Origin: CBDCVY01 sp965223245 | Lineage (GTDB): Bacteria; Nitrospinota; Nitrospinia; Nitrospinales; Nitrospinaceae | Direction: 5' to 3' | NCBI GenBank assembly: GCA_965223245.1 | Contig: CBDCVY010000013.1 | Location: forward strand, 2,356,001-2,420,000 | Length of the DNA: 64,000 bases | In this document: piece after piece, positions 53,608 to 63,239 of the stretch | How positions within the stretch are numbered: the stretch's first letter is position 1 | Layout of the letters: each line of letters opens with the position of its first letter | Notes under the pieces: model-generated | What the model saw: the letters and a program-made list of their open reading frames with translations, nothing else | What the model was told of the DNA's origin: nothing | Database searches by the model: none | Made by a program: the position numbers and the translations under genes

Positions 53608-55983
53608 ATGAAACCCAGTTTTTTTACGACGAATCAACCTAGAGTAACCTTCTCAGATCTTTTAATACTATTAAACAAAATCTCTCTACCCCTTGTATCC
53701 ACCCTTCTTATTCTTTCCTCTTTGGCTCATGCAGAGAGCCGTGTATTTATTCAAAACAACACCACAAAAACTTTGAAGTTTAATGTCAAGAGTACTTCCA
53801 GCACATCTCAAAATAACTATTGGAAACGAAAAAATACCACAATTTTTCCTGGAGCACGTGGGGAAATATTTGAAACAGAACGAGGCGATGTAATCAAAAA
53901 GGGGAAAGACTATCTTTTTAAAACCGATGTCACCATTGTTGACCCCAATACAAATAAGGTAGTGAGTCAAAATCCCTATGGCCTACAACTTTATTTACAT
54001 GTGCGGGGAACAGATCTCAACAGTCATATGAAGCAGGGAGTAACAGATCAGAAGGGTCAACTTCATTTAAGAGACGACAGGAAAAAAGTAAATATCAAAA
54101 TGAATGCCGGCTCCAAACAATGGAACGTTAAGTTTTGGTCATTTTTTACAGGAGGCGACGATAACGTAGAGTATGTTTTTCAAGAAGAATATCCCCTTCC
54201 CATTCGGCCCCAAGATATAGGCTTAAAAGGTGAAAATGCTTTACAGTGGGAGGAAACAACTCTAAAAATTCTAAGCTATAATATTTACATGCGTCCGACC
54301 CATGATACGCCCACCCCCTTGACACCAGGCTTGATCATTGGCCCCGGAAAATTCTTCAACGGGCAATCCATTAGAGCCGACCTAATTCCTGATAAAATTC
54401 TTGGTTATGATGTTGTGGTTTTTCAAGAAGCTTTCGATGACGATGTCCGAGAAAAAATATTAGATGCATTAAAAACCAAAGGGTACCCCTATCAATCTCG
54501 AATTTTAGGAAAGGATAGAGAGTTTGAACAGGATGGAGGCGTCATTATCGTTAGCAAATGGCCTCTTGTAGGTGGAAAAGGCAAACAGAAACTGTTTGGG
54601 GATTTATGTTCCGGAGGAAATTGTTTTTCTGATAAGGGTGTCCTTTACATCAAAATTGATAAAGAAGTCAGAAAAGGGCGGCACAATTATTTCCATATTT
54701 TTGGAACACATTTGGATGATGGTGAATTTGAAAAAATCAAGTATCCACAACTGAAAATTATAAAAGAATTCATTGATGCTCAAAAAATATCCCCGAATGA
54801 ACCTGTAATCATTGCTGGAGACATGAATGTTAATCTTTTGTCCGAAACCACTTATCCTAATTTGGGAGGGAAAACTGCGTTTGATATTATGCTGCAAACT
54901 CTGGGCGCAGCTTACTTTCCACCTAACCAGCGGAAAGGCGCTTCCTATACTTACAACAAAGGAATCAATCCCCTGGCTACTTCCCAAAGTTACTATGATT
55001 ATATTTTATACTCAACCAATCATAAAATAATTCCAAGACCCTTAGCCGGAGATCAGGACTTTTCTTTTGCAGAAGTTCGAGTCCTGCGAGCAAACGATGA
55101 ATGGAAAGAGTTTCCACATGAGAAAGCAAAGTGGGACCTCTCTGATCATTTCCCAATTTACGGACACCTGGAGTTTAGTAGCCGGCCCTACGAGAGTTTT
55201 AATTTTGATATTCCAACCGCTGGTCTTGTCCGCTATTGGAATAAAAATAAAAATGACATGGCCGCATTAACTCCTAAACAAGGAATTGATGCTTATCAAA
55301 GACACAATTACGAAAGAGTCGGAGTCTATGGGTCCTTAGTTAAGAATGAGGCGGAGGCCCTACGTTGGTTTAATAAACCCGTAACACAACATCAAGCCAA
55401 AGTATTAAAAAAAGGAAAACAACTTCTTCCCATATTCAAAAATAAACAAAATAAAAAGCCCTCCTCCCCGAAGCAAGGGTGGCACAAGAAAAAAGAGAAG
55501 GGTACTATTGAAAGAATACGTCCTGCTAAGAAAACCTACAGCACAAAAGTACGCCCTTTAAAGCTTTATTGGAGTGAAAAATGGCAAGATTATATGTCCA
55601 CCACTATCGAGGCAAGGGGAAAGGATGCCGTTGAAGGTCCCGGTCAGTATAAGTTTGTGGATATTCAAGGTTATGTCTTTTCCAAATTTTGGGTCGATAA
55701 GTTACCCGCTTGGCAAAGAAACAATCTCTTAGCTATGTACTCCTACTATAATGATCAACTCCATGATCACCTCATCGCCACTAGTAAAGCCGATATAGCC
55801 AGCGCAGAAGAGAATGGTTACAAACAACTTGGCCTCGAGGGCTTTATAATTTCGGGAAATCAAAGTAAACAACCCTGTAAAACAAATGCGGAATGTCCGG
55901 TGGAGTTCATTTGTAAAATACCACCCGGTCCAAAAATTGGGCGAGGCAAACCCGGGATCTGCGATCTACCGGATTTAAAATAA
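53608..55983 (+). CDS. Secreted EEP-fold (sphingomyelinase/nuclease-like) hydrolase
   Basis: A 791-residue protein with GGGAGG upstream. Long N region then a signal peptide ending SSLAHA (about residue 43). Residues about 45-210 are a beta domain. Residues about 225-530 carry the endonuclease/exonuclease/phosphatase motifs in order: LKILSYNIYMR, VVVFQEAFDD, DGGVIIVSKWPL, FGTHLDDGE, IIAGDMNVN, YDYILYS and LSDHFPIYGHLEF, a complete metal and His active site. The layout fits neutral sphingomyelinase or phospholipase C-type enzymes better than DNases, but substrate is unproven. The C-terminal part adds a Lys-rich linker and a small Cys-rich end (CKTNAECPVEFIC). Likely extracellular. Confidence 0.82.
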   Translation: MKPSFFTTNQPRVTFSDLLILLNKISLPLVSTLLILSSLAHAESRVFIQNNTTKTLKFNVKSTSSTSQNNYWKRKNTTIFPGARGEIFETERGDVIKKGKDYLFKTDVTIVDPNTNKVVSQNPYGLQLYLHVRGTDLNSHMKQGVTDQKGQLHLRDDRKKVNIKMNAGSKQWNVKFWSFFTGGDDNVEYVFQEEYPLPIRPQDIGLKGENALQWEETTLKILSYNIYMRPTHDTPTPLTPGLIIGPGKFFNGQSIRADLIPDKILGYDVVVFQEAFDDDVREKILDALKTKGYPYQSRILGKDREFEQDGGVIIVSKWPLVGGKGKQKLFGDLCSGGNCFSDKGVLYIKIDKEVRKGRHNYFHIFGTHLDDGEFEKIKYPQLKIIKEFIDAQKISPNEPVIIAGDMNVNLLSETTYPNLGGKTAFDIMLQTLGAAYFPPNQRKGASYTYNKGINPLATSQSYYDYILYSTNHKIIPRPLAGDQDFSFAEVRVLRANDEWKEFPHEKAKWDLSDHFPIYGHLEFSSRPYESFNFDIPTAGLVRYWNKNKNDMAALTPKQGIDAYQRHNYERVGVYGSLVKNEAEALRWFNKPVTQHQAKVLKKGKQLLPIFKNKQNKKPSSPKQGWHKKKEKGTIERIRPAKKTYSTKVRPLKLYWSEKWQDYMSTTIEARGKDAVEGPGQYKFVDIQGYVFSKFWVDKLPAWQRNNLLAMYSYYNDQLHDHLIATSKADIASAEENGYKQLGLEGFIISGNQSKQPCKTNAECPVEFICKIPPGPKIGRGKPGICDLPDLK

Positions 55984-56152
55984 TTTTTTTAATCTTTAAT
56001 TAAATTTCTATATGAAACTACCTTTTATCATTCAAGCTCTGGAAAAAATCCTATAGACCTTTTTGAAAGGCAAATTGAATTGAATTTAATTTTCGATCAA
56101 ATCTAAATTCTAAATAAACAAATTTTAACCCTAAAATGGAGGGAGGGTTATT

Positions 56153-57745
56153 ATGGATACTCTTACAAAGAGACCTTTTCCTGCAGGAGCTCTGTTCACA
56201 TATAAGTGGGTTTTTGCCTTTATATTGTTTTCACAAGTTATAATCCATGGGAATGTTCTTGCCGCTCCCGGTTTTGAAATCACCACCGAAACAGCCCTAC
56301 GCAGCGCGGCCATTAAGAAAACGGTTAAAACTTCGGAACCGTTTCAGTGTCTTGCTCTGTGTCTTGAAGAAGAATCCTTTACTTGTAAATCCCTGGACTA
56401 TCATTCAGGGACTAATAATTGTCGTTTGAGTAACCGAGTGGGGAGAACGGTGGCAAACCCGAATATGGACACTTATAAGGTCATTGATGATGGACAAGGA
56501 CGACGGGGTACTAAATGTTTTTCCGGCGGAGAAAAAAGTGGAGCCCTTTGTTATAAAAAATGCAAAGCGGGTTACGTGGGCCGTGGTCCGGTGTGTTGGA
56601 AAAAATGCCCCAAGGGTTATAAGAATGATGGTGCCACTTGTAGAAAACCGGTGCATATCATACAACGTAAATCTAAAGGTCGGGGAGTCGGCGAACCTAT
56701 GACTTGCAGTTCCGGCCAGGAAAAGGACGCAGGACTTTGTTACAAAAAATGTAAATCCGGCTACAACGGTGTGGGACCGGTATGTTGGCAAAAATGTCCT
56801 GAAGGTTATAAAAACGATGGAGCGACCTGCCGCAAACCCGGGCATATCTTTGGTAAAAAGAAATATGGACGCGGTCGGGGAAAATTGTTTCGAAAAAACT
56901 GTAGCGGCGATTGCGAAAAAGATGCCGGGCTATGGTACCCAAATTGTAAAAGTGGTTACAATGGTGTTGGACCGGTGTGCTGGCAGTATTGTCCATCCGG
57001 CTACAAAAATGATGGCGCGACTTGTAGACGACCGGTAAAGATTAACTCAAAAAAATCTTATGGCCGCGGAGTGGGTAAAGCCGTGCATACTTGTAAATCG
57101 GGATGGGATAAAGATGGCGCCCTTTGCTATCCTCCCTGTGCTAAGGGATACAACGGCGTCGGTCCGGTATGCTGGAAAAAATGTCCAAAGGATTATAAAA
57201 ATGATGGAGCGACCTGCCGCAAACCCGGAAAAATTATTGCAAAAAAATCATATGGTCGCGGCGTAGGCAAATTGCAAAGAGGTAATTACAGGCGTATTTT
57301 CTATCGCTACATTCGAGACCACAGAAATGTAAATTTAGCCTACGGCAAACCTCTCACGGATTCTGAAAAAATTTTCCTTGAAAATTTTTTTCCGAAACGG
57401 TTGATTGACAAAGTCCGTGTGGTGATAAAGAAAAGACGCACCGGTTTCGGCAACTATGTTGCAGGGGCCACGACTTACGGGAATGACCTGATTGTCATCA
57501 AGAGGGGACATCGGACCAACAATCTGCTGAAGCACGAATTTGTCCATATATGTCAATATGACTCACTAGGTCAAAAAGGGTTTGCTTATGAATATGCAGA
57601 TCAGTATGTCGAGTCGAATTATAATTATGACAACATGCCTTTTGAATTAGATGCATACGAATTCGAAGACAAGGATATCCATATAAGCGAATATCTTGGA
57701 ACTCATCATTCACGAAGAAAATTTTATGCCTCCTGCAAGGATTAA
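56153..57745 (+). CDS. Secreted PAN/Apple + Cys-rich repeat protein with HExxH C-terminal domain
   Basis: A 530-residue protein with GGGAGG before the ATG. Signal peptide about residues 10-40. Residues about 42-115 fit a PAN/Apple domain (CLALCLEEESFTCKSLDY, NNCRLSN). Four ~62-residue Cys-rich repeats follow (about 120-375), each with LCYKKCKSGYNGVGPVC, CP.GYKNDGATCRKP and a basic KKSYGRGVGK link; the third has Trp for one Cys (LWYPNC). The C-terminal 150 residues contain LLKHEFVHICQYDSLG, a zinc-type HExxH, and FELDAYEFE downstream, which could supply the third ligand, as in DUF4157-like metallopeptidases. Probably an extracellular protein with peptidase potential. Confidence 0.75.
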   Translation: MDTLTKRPFPAGALFTYKWVFAFILFSQVIIHGNVLAAPGFEITTETALRSAAIKKTVKTSEPFQCLALCLEEESFTCKSLDYHSGTNNCRLSNRVGRTVANPNMDTYKVIDDGQGRRGTKCFSGGEKSGALCYKKCKAGYVGRGPVCWKKCPKGYKNDGATCRKPVHIIQRKSKGRGVGEPMTCSSGQEKDAGLCYKKCKSGYNGVGPVCWQKCPEGYKNDGATCRKPGHIFGKKKYGRGRGKLFRKNCSGDCEKDAGLWYPNCKSGYNGVGPVCWQYCPSGYKNDGATCRRPVKINSKKSYGRGVGKAVHTCKSGWDKDGALCYPPCAKGYNGVGPVCWKKCPKDYKNDGATCRKPGKIIAKKSYGRGVGKLQRGNYRRIFYRYIRDHRNVNLAYGKPLTDSEKIFLENFFPKRLIDKVRVVIKKRRTGFGNYVAGATTYGNDLIVIKRGHRTNNLLKHEFVHICQYDSLGQKGFAYEYADQYVESNYNYDNMPFELDAYEFEDKDIHISEYLGTHHSRRKFYASCKD

Positions 57746-58270
57746 CCTGGGTTCCTTTAAGGGGGGTAATGGACATCATTTTGATTTGAGAGAATTCATA
57801 AAAAAGAAGGCGGTAGGATCGAGAAAATCTTTTTAAAAACCTGACTTTGTCTTCAACGGAAGCTAACTCTTTATATCGATTAGCACTGTCGGAAACGGCG
57901 ATGCCTGATTTGTCATAAAAGATTCTCATTCTCAATTCCATTTTCAGTTTCTTTTCATCTTGCTGAAAAAATACGGAATAAACCGATCTATTCAAGATCA
58001 ATCTATATATAAGGTACGTTTGTTTTCCCGGAGGTGAAACGGATGGATTTGTAGAATTTAAAAAGGAAACTTTTGGCGGACAGCAACAATTATAAATGAA
58101 CCTAAAGTACCCGGTCCCAATGGAACCCTTCCCTTCTATAAATACACTTTCCCAATTAAGGGTGCTAAGGATTACCACTTAGTTTAAACAAATTTTCGCT
58201 AAAAACCTTCTTTCACTCAACGTCTCCTGAGCCTTCGGAATAGTCCATTTTCCTTTTATGGAGGTGCGTC
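57746..58270. other. Intergenic region with a possible minus-strand gene remnant
   Basis: No intact gene. On the minus strand from an ATG at 57941, a frame gives a protein-like stretch (MELRMRIFYDKSGIAVSDSA, then RYKELASVEDKVRFLKRFSR) that runs into the antisense of the 56153 gene, so it may be a decayed or truncated gene. A CTATATATAAGG stretch lies near 58003. The GGAGGT ribosome-binding site of the CBS gene is at the right end. Confidence 0.35.
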
Positions 58271-58681
58271 ATGGCAAAAGTTTATGAATTCATGAGTTCT
58301 CCGATTTTGTCCACGACTCCCGATACGCTCGCTTGTGAAGCGGTCAATCTCATGCAAAAAAAACTGGTTTCCTCTCTCCTGGTGGAAGATAATAACCAAT
58401 ACATTGGAATCTTTACTAAAACCAATTGGGTGCATCTGGTGCTGCAGGAAGAATGCGATCCCAATCAGATTAAAGTTTCCTCGCTGATGTCATCACCCAT
58501 TGTTACCATCGACAAAAATGAATCTTTACTGCAGGCCAGCGCTCTTATTGAAATGCACAGCATCCGTCACCTGGCAGTAAAGGACAAAAATGAAATTGTG
58601 GGAATACTGTCTGTTAAGGATTTGGAAAGATATTATTTTCGTTTACATCAGAAAGACGGGATTGCTCAGTATGGTTGCTGA
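58271..58681 (+). CDS. CBS-pair protein
   Basis: A 136-residue cytoplasmic protein made of two CBS motifs: MSSPILSTTPDTLACEAVNLM (segment start, about residues 8-65) and LMSSPIVTIDKNESLLQASA (about 75-130). CBS pairs bind adenine nucleotides and act as energy or redox sensors. GGAGGT lies before the ATG. It is single and next to the diguanylate cyclase gene, which converges on it. A decayed repeat-like element overlaps and follows its 3' end (about 58683-58725). Confidence 0.88.
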   Translation: MAKVYEFMSSPILSTTPDTLACEAVNLMQKKLVSSLLVEDNNQYIGIFTKTNWVHLVLQEECDPNQIKVSSLMSSPIVTIDKNESLLQASALIEMHSIRHLAVKDKNEIVGILSVKDLERYYFRLHQKDGIAQYGC

Positions 58682-58864
58682 AGCAGGCCAACGAATGCAG
58701 GTAAAATTTATTTGTGATGAGTTTCTGTATAAGCCCAACCCTCAGACACTTTTAAGGAGTTTCATTTCTTGTCTGTTAAACCCTTCGATGTGTTGTCTTG
58801 TCAACGGGACTGTCAAAAACTTTTCTCAACATTTTTTCCCTTCAACAGCAAACTCAAAAATGGT

Positions 58865-60256
58865 TTAAATTTGAGGATTTTTTACTGACAAATCTTTCTC
58901 TTTAACAGAAGCCAATTTTTGGGATGGGTCTGAGTGGTCAGAAGGAACACCTTCGAAGATCTCGTAGCGATCTCTCCCGTTTTCTTTGGCCTGGTACAAA
59001 GCTTTATCCGCCATTTCCACAAGTGAATCCACGGATTGACCCTTTGGAATCACGCTGGCTATTCCCAGGCTAATTGTGACCCGCTTTCGCGGTTCTTCAT
59101 TTTCGGGAAAAAACTTTAAATCTCTAACAGAATCTCCTAATTGTTTTGCCAACCTGACGGCTCCCTTCAATTCTGTTGTCGAGAGAATGACCGCAAACTC
59201 CTCTCCCCCAATTCTTGACAAAACATCTCCCGGTCGTTTTATTTGAGATTGAATTTTACGGGCAATCTCTATTAAGACTTGATCGCCGAATGGGTGTCCG
59301 TATTCATCGTTGATCGATTTAAAAAAATCGATGTCAAACATAATCAGTGATATAGGCAACCCCAACCGTTGACACCGGGACCACTCCTTCCCGATTTGTT
59401 CATCAAAGTAACGTCGATTATAAATTTTGGTTAAAGGATCTTTGTAGGAAAGCAGTTCCAATTGTTTATTGGATTCCTGCAATAAGGCATTGAGATTCTT
59501 AAGTTCTCTCTCAGACGCTTTTCGTTCGGTGATGTCACGCAGGATTCCGGTGAACATGGTCTCGCCATCAATTTTCATGTGACTGATTGACAAATCTAAA
59601 TGAAAGGTGGAACCATCTTTTCTCAGGCCCATGACTTCACGGCCAGTCCCTATTATTTTGGTTTCTCCGGTGGTTAAATATTTTTGCAGATAATCATCAT
59701 GCTCCGATGCCCAAGGATCGGGCATTAACGTTTTTATATTTTTAAATAAAACCTCGTTTTCTGCATATTGAAATAGCTTTAGCGCGGCGGGATTGATCGA
59801 TTGGATTTGACCTTTTTGATTGATTGTTATAATGCCATCGACGGTGTTATTCAGAAGAGTGAATAACCTTGTCCTTTTGTTGGATAAGCGGATGGAATCG
59901 TCTTTAATTTTTTCATTTCTTTTCTGATAAGCCACGGCAAGAGCCGCAGTGGCCCATATCAAAAATATCGCTAAACTTCGGTTGATGATGACCTTCCAAA
60001 CCTCCCCTCCTGTTGGAGAGAAAAAAAATCCTGCGATAGTCAGAAGTGAACCCAGGGAGGCGGCCAGATAAACCGGAACCCGATGGCCGGTGAACAGTGA
60101 GATTAAAACTAAAATTACGTAAAGAGGCCCGCTTGAAATTCCAAGTTCTAAACGGGTATCAAAAAAAAATATAACCAGAGATAATACCCAGAAACCTGAA
60201 TAGTAAAAAGATTTCCCAAAGCGTTTTTGGAAAAATTCAACCATGAACCGTCTCAT
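58865..60256 (-). CDS. Membrane PAS-GGDEF diguanylate cyclase
   Basis: A 463-residue protein. Four or so hydrophobic segments in residues 15-108 form the membrane anchor. A PAS domain spans about 120-245 (LFTLLNNTVDGIITINQKG start), followed by a short coil (ERELKNLNALLQESNKQLELL). The GGDEF domain (about 275-435) has YKDPLTKIYNRRYFDEQ, FDIDFFKSINDEYGH and the active-site RIGGEEF. The inhibitory c-di-GMP site RxxD is present five residues before GGEEF (RPGD). It should make c-di-GMP from GTP in response to a membrane or PAS signal. The ATG at 60256 or that at 60244 may be used. Confidence 0.93.
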   Translation of the reverse strand: MRRFMVEFFQKRFGKSFYYSGFWVLSLVIFFFDTRLELGISSGPLYVILVLISLFTGHRVPVYLAASLGSLLTIAGFFFSPTGGEVWKVIINRSLAIFLIWATAALAVAYQKRNEKIKDDSIRLSNKRTRLFTLLNNTVDGIITINQKGQIQSINPAALKLFQYAENEVLFKNIKTLMPDPWASEHDDYLQKYLTTGETKIIGTGREVMGLRKDGSTFHLDLSISHMKIDGETMFTGILRDITERKASERELKNLNALLQESNKQLELLSYKDPLTKIYNRRYFDEQIGKEWSRCQRLGLPISLIMFDIDFFKSINDEYGHPFGDQVLIEIARKIQSQIKRPGDVLSRIGGEEFAVILSTTELKGAVRLAKQLGDSVRDLKFFPENEEPRKRVTISLGIASVIPKGQSVDSLVEMADKALYQAKENGRDRYEIFEGVPSDHSDPSQKLASVKEKDLSVKNPQI

Positions 60257-60491
60257 TCATTTGTGAAACAATAAGCAATTTTATAAGCTCAAATTAAAGA
60301 TAGAGCATACTCTCAAGGTAAGGGCTTATAACAAAGAAGTAAAATTTTTTTGAATATTCACCTACTTAAAAAAACATCTAATTTAACCCCTTCTATATGG
60401 AGATGCAAAAAAAAACAAATGAAGAAAGAGAAATGAAAGCCTAGTTAATGAATTTTTCGAATTGAGTGGTTCAGCTTTCGTAGTCCACCTG

Positions 60492-60683
60492 TCACTCCGG
60501 TTCGCAGGTTTGATCTAGAATATAATACACCGGGCAAAAACCGGTAAAGGCACTTTGCAAAAGCGTGAGCCCTAACGCTCCGGGAATAATCAACCATACC
60601 GGATCAACCCAATAGCCCAGGGCGGTTCCAACGGCTACCACTAGCCCCGCAACGCCATCATGAATTCTTCTTTTTTTGTTCAT
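60492..60683 (-). CDS. DUF2892 (YgaP-like) small membrane protein
   Basis: A 63-residue protein; start at the ATG at 60683 with GAGGGG upstream, since the longer frame is unsupported. It has two hydrophobic helices (about 13-28 and 31-46) and the family pattern: R.HDGVAGLVV.VG at the start and a C-terminal GFCP.Y.ILG-like end (GFCPVYYILDQTCEPE). DUF2892 domains occur alone or fused to rhodaneses; their function is unknown. Confidence 0.82.
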   Translation of the reverse strand: MNKKRRIHDGVAGLVVAVGTALGYWVDPVWLIIPGALGLTLLQSAFTGFCPVYYILDQTCEPE

Positions 60684-60854
60684 TGCATGTCCCCTCGTTG
60701 ACTTAATAGTTAAAATGAATTTTAACATGCAATTACTTTTCACTTAAACAGACTTATAGCACTGGCAAAAATTCGCAAATTTTCTTAGAAATTAAAAATA
60801 GTTTGGCTGAATTGACTTGCTTCCCGGAAGAAAGTTTTAGGTTTATTGAAAACC

Positions 60855-62216
60855 TTATTTAACTTTCTTCCAGGAAATTGTTTTGAAAGTATCTTTGGTG
60901 ATATTTTTGAGATTTTCGACGGCGGTGCAACTGTGGTAGATTTTTGCATTTTCGTCCAACTTCACGACCGCGGCTTCGGTCCCTGAGCTTGCGATAATGA
61001 TGGCTCCATAAACTTCAGGGCTTCCTGCTTCATTATATAATTTCCCTTTACATTCAGGGCATCCCCCAACAATGATGAGGCCGTCCCAGGAAAAATCGTC
61101 TTTCATTATTAATTGATTATCCACTACGAGGATTCCATTGCCCATTAAATCACCCCCGGCTGAAAAAGACCCATTGGAATGAAAGACCCCGGGTTCTGAT
61201 TCAGATCCCAGCATTCCGCTTGTCATGACTTCCGGCAGCATTTGAACATCGGGTACCGACAAAATTCTTTCCCGAAGCTTTTCAACTTCAGTAGCAGGAA
61301 TAGAGGGATTGGTGGTATCCAGCGTGTCGACTCCTGAAATGTCTGAGAGATCGGCAGAATTAGTAGCAGACTTGGATTTTTGCCAATAATCCCATAAGGA
61401 TTGCAAGGCATTCATTAAATCCTCTTCCGTCTCAACACCCTGAAAAGTACTCCAATCAAAATCATCCAAACTAGGCAGACTTGTTTCACTGGCTCCGCCA
61501 AAGGTTCCTATTTCCAGTTCCGGGGCGGTCGTGGCCACATCAAAAATGGGCGGACAATCCGGATCAGGCTCCGGGCCTAGCGCTCCGTGGGTCATCCCTT
61601 GACCGCTGACTAAATAGTCGGCACCCTGCACATCCAGTTTTGCTGAATCACTGGTCAAAGAAATGGTTCCGGGAATTTCCGGAATACCCAGGTTAATTTT
61701 TCTCACCTTCGCTTCTAAATGTTCTGACATACCTTCGGAACTCACGCCAATCGCGTCGATCAAAATCACATTATCCGAATCAGCCCAAATATCTCCGTCG
61801 TCTCTATTATCCGTAACTCTTGTATAGTACTTACCTGAATTAAAGTTTACTTTGGTGTAATTGCTTCCCTCATAGTTTTCAATCGTTCCTTCGGAAGGGA
61901 ACTGGCCGTTGTCCACAACTAATACTTTGTCACCGTCTTCCCCTGCCAACGCATCATTAAAATCCCGCTCCCGCACAATGGATTTGGTATGTTCCAAGCC
62001 TGCTTCCGCAATATAAAAAGCTTCTTTACCCTGTTCGTTGGCACTGGTCTGGCTGATTTCATTCGTGGTCTGCATCACCATCAAAGGAACCATAATCGAA
62101 ACTACCAAGAGTAGAAGTAAAACAACAACAAGTACTGATCCTTTTTCATTTCTCACTATTGGGTTTTTCATTTTAGAGCGTCTAAAATATTTTAAAATCA
62201 AATTCATTCTATCCAT
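60855..62216 (-). CDS. PilX-like type IV pilus assembly protein
   Basis: A 453-residue protein. Near the start a basic segment is followed by KGSVLVVVLLLLLVVSIMVPLM, a PilX-type N-terminal helix, and then by NEISQTSANEQGKEAFYIAEAGLEHT, the PilX_N hallmark. The large C-terminal part is beta-rich with a CPECKGKLY motif and an IIASSGTEA segment. In type IV pilus operons PilX-type proteins are minor pilins that prime assembly. It is the third gene after the PilV- and PilW-like genes; the PilW stop nearly abuts its start, so they are one operon. Confidence 0.8.
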   Translation of the reverse strand: MDRMNLILKYFRRSKMKNPIVRNEKGSVLVVVLLLLLVVSIMVPLMVMQTTNEISQTSANEQGKEAFYIAEAGLEHTKSIVRERDFNDALAGEDGDKVLVVDNGQFPSEGTIENYEGSNYTKVNFNSGKYYTRVTDNRDDGDIWADSDNVILIDAIGVSSEGMSEHLEAKVRKINLGIPEIPGTISLTSDSAKLDVQGADYLVSGQGMTHGALGPEPDPDCPPIFDVATTAPELEIGTFGGASETSLPSLDDFDWSTFQGVETEEDLMNALQSLWDYWQKSKSATNSADLSDISGVDTLDTTNPSIPATEVEKLRERILSVPDVQMLPEVMTSGMLGSESEPGVFHSNGSFSAGGDLMGNGILVVDNQLIMKDDFSWDGLIIVGGCPECKGKLYNEAGSPEVYGAIIIASSGTEAAVVKLDENAKIYHSCTAVENLKNITKDTFKTISWKKVK

Positions 62217-62218
62217 TA

Positions 62219-63238
62219 TTAATTGTTGTTCCTCACATTGACCGTATTCTCAAGAGTATGAGAAGAACCAGGTTTCTCAGGATCGTACAGAGTCATAGTA
62301 ATTTCAATTTTTTGAACTTCAGAGGGATCGGTAGTCACCGTATCGGTTGCATCCTTAAATACCAGCTTAAAATCACTCACATTATTCACAATAGGTATTA
62401 CACCTGCCTCAACAGATTTTTGAAACACTTGCCGGTTTGTCGAATCAAAAGCAATCTTGTAAACATCGTACTTACTCACGACTATGGAAGACCCCGCAGG
62501 AAATGATTCAGAAAAACTGGGGCTTACAGAGAAATAGTTTTCTTCTGTAGTGGTTGTCTGTGTCGAATCTGTTATTGGCTCTGAAATCATAGAATCCATA
62601 GCTGCCATATCACTGTCCATAGCATATTGGGTGGTATCCAGGCTCCTGCTAAGGGTGGTTTCTTCCGTCGTGGGACAAATTGTTTGTTGGGTTTCTATAT
62701 CATATTTGCAAAGATCAGAGGAGGACCCAGTGGAACCACCCTCGGAAGTTTCACCTGAACTTTCACTTGATGTTGTGGATTCGATATTTGTAATCTGTAC
62801 GTTTTCGTAAACCAATTCACCTTCATCGGCAAAAGGGTTATAAACCAAAATAGTGTCTCCCGGTTCAAAACCGGTAATATTCTTTACTTTGATCACGTCC
62901 TGGTCAACTTCAATAGCCTCCGCAATACCTGTAGTGATATCATCACTGTTCTTCCAATAAGTAAGACCTTCTCCCGTTATTTCTCGAATCCCTTCTTTGG
63001 GAGGAACGCCATAACCAATTTGCATAAACTCATCGGTGATCCGGTTCAACGCAACATTCCCTGAAGAATGGCTGTTCATTCGAGACATTTGCCTTTGCAT
63101 AATATCGCCGCTCTGATTAAACATGGAATAAGCGACACCTAAAATCAGAGTTCCAATGACTATCGAGACCATGAGTTCAGTGAGGGTAAATCCCGCGTTG
63201 CCGGTAAAGGCTTTATGTTGTGGTTTAAGTTTTCTCAT
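62219..63238 (-). CDS. PilW-like minor pilin
   Basis: A 339-residue protein with a prepilin signal: basic leader, then G before FTLTELMVSIVIGTLILGVA, with the Glu at position five of the mature protein. The C-terminal domain has a Ser/Thr/Glu-rich segment and two Cys around residues 176 and 187. It follows the PilV-like gene with a TGAGATG junction and precedes the PilX-like gene, the standard minor-pilin order. Confidence 0.85.
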   Translation of the reverse strand: MRKLKPQHKAFTGNAGFTLTELMVSIVIGTLILGVAYSMFNQSGDIMQRQMSRMNSHSSGNVALNRITDEFMQIGYGVPPKEGIREITGEGLTYWKNSDDITTGIAEAIEVDQDVIKVKNITGFEPGDTILVYNPFADEGELVYENVQITNIESTTSSESSGETSEGGSTGSSSDLCKYDIETQQTICPTTEETTLSRSLDTTQYAMDSDMAAMDSMISEPITDSTQTTTTEENYFSVSPSFSESFPAGSSIVVSKYDVYKIAFDSTNRQVFQKSVEAGVIPIVNNVSDFKLVFKDATDTVTTDPSEVQKIEITMTLYDPEKPGSSHTLENTVNVRNNN

Positions 63239-63239
63239 C

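Noticed and set aside
57498..58178. 226-codon minus frame overlapping the Cys-rich protein gene
   Set aside because: Its second half is antisense to the 56153 gene. Only the part around 57770-57941 looks protein-like and is reported as a possible remnant rather than as a gene.
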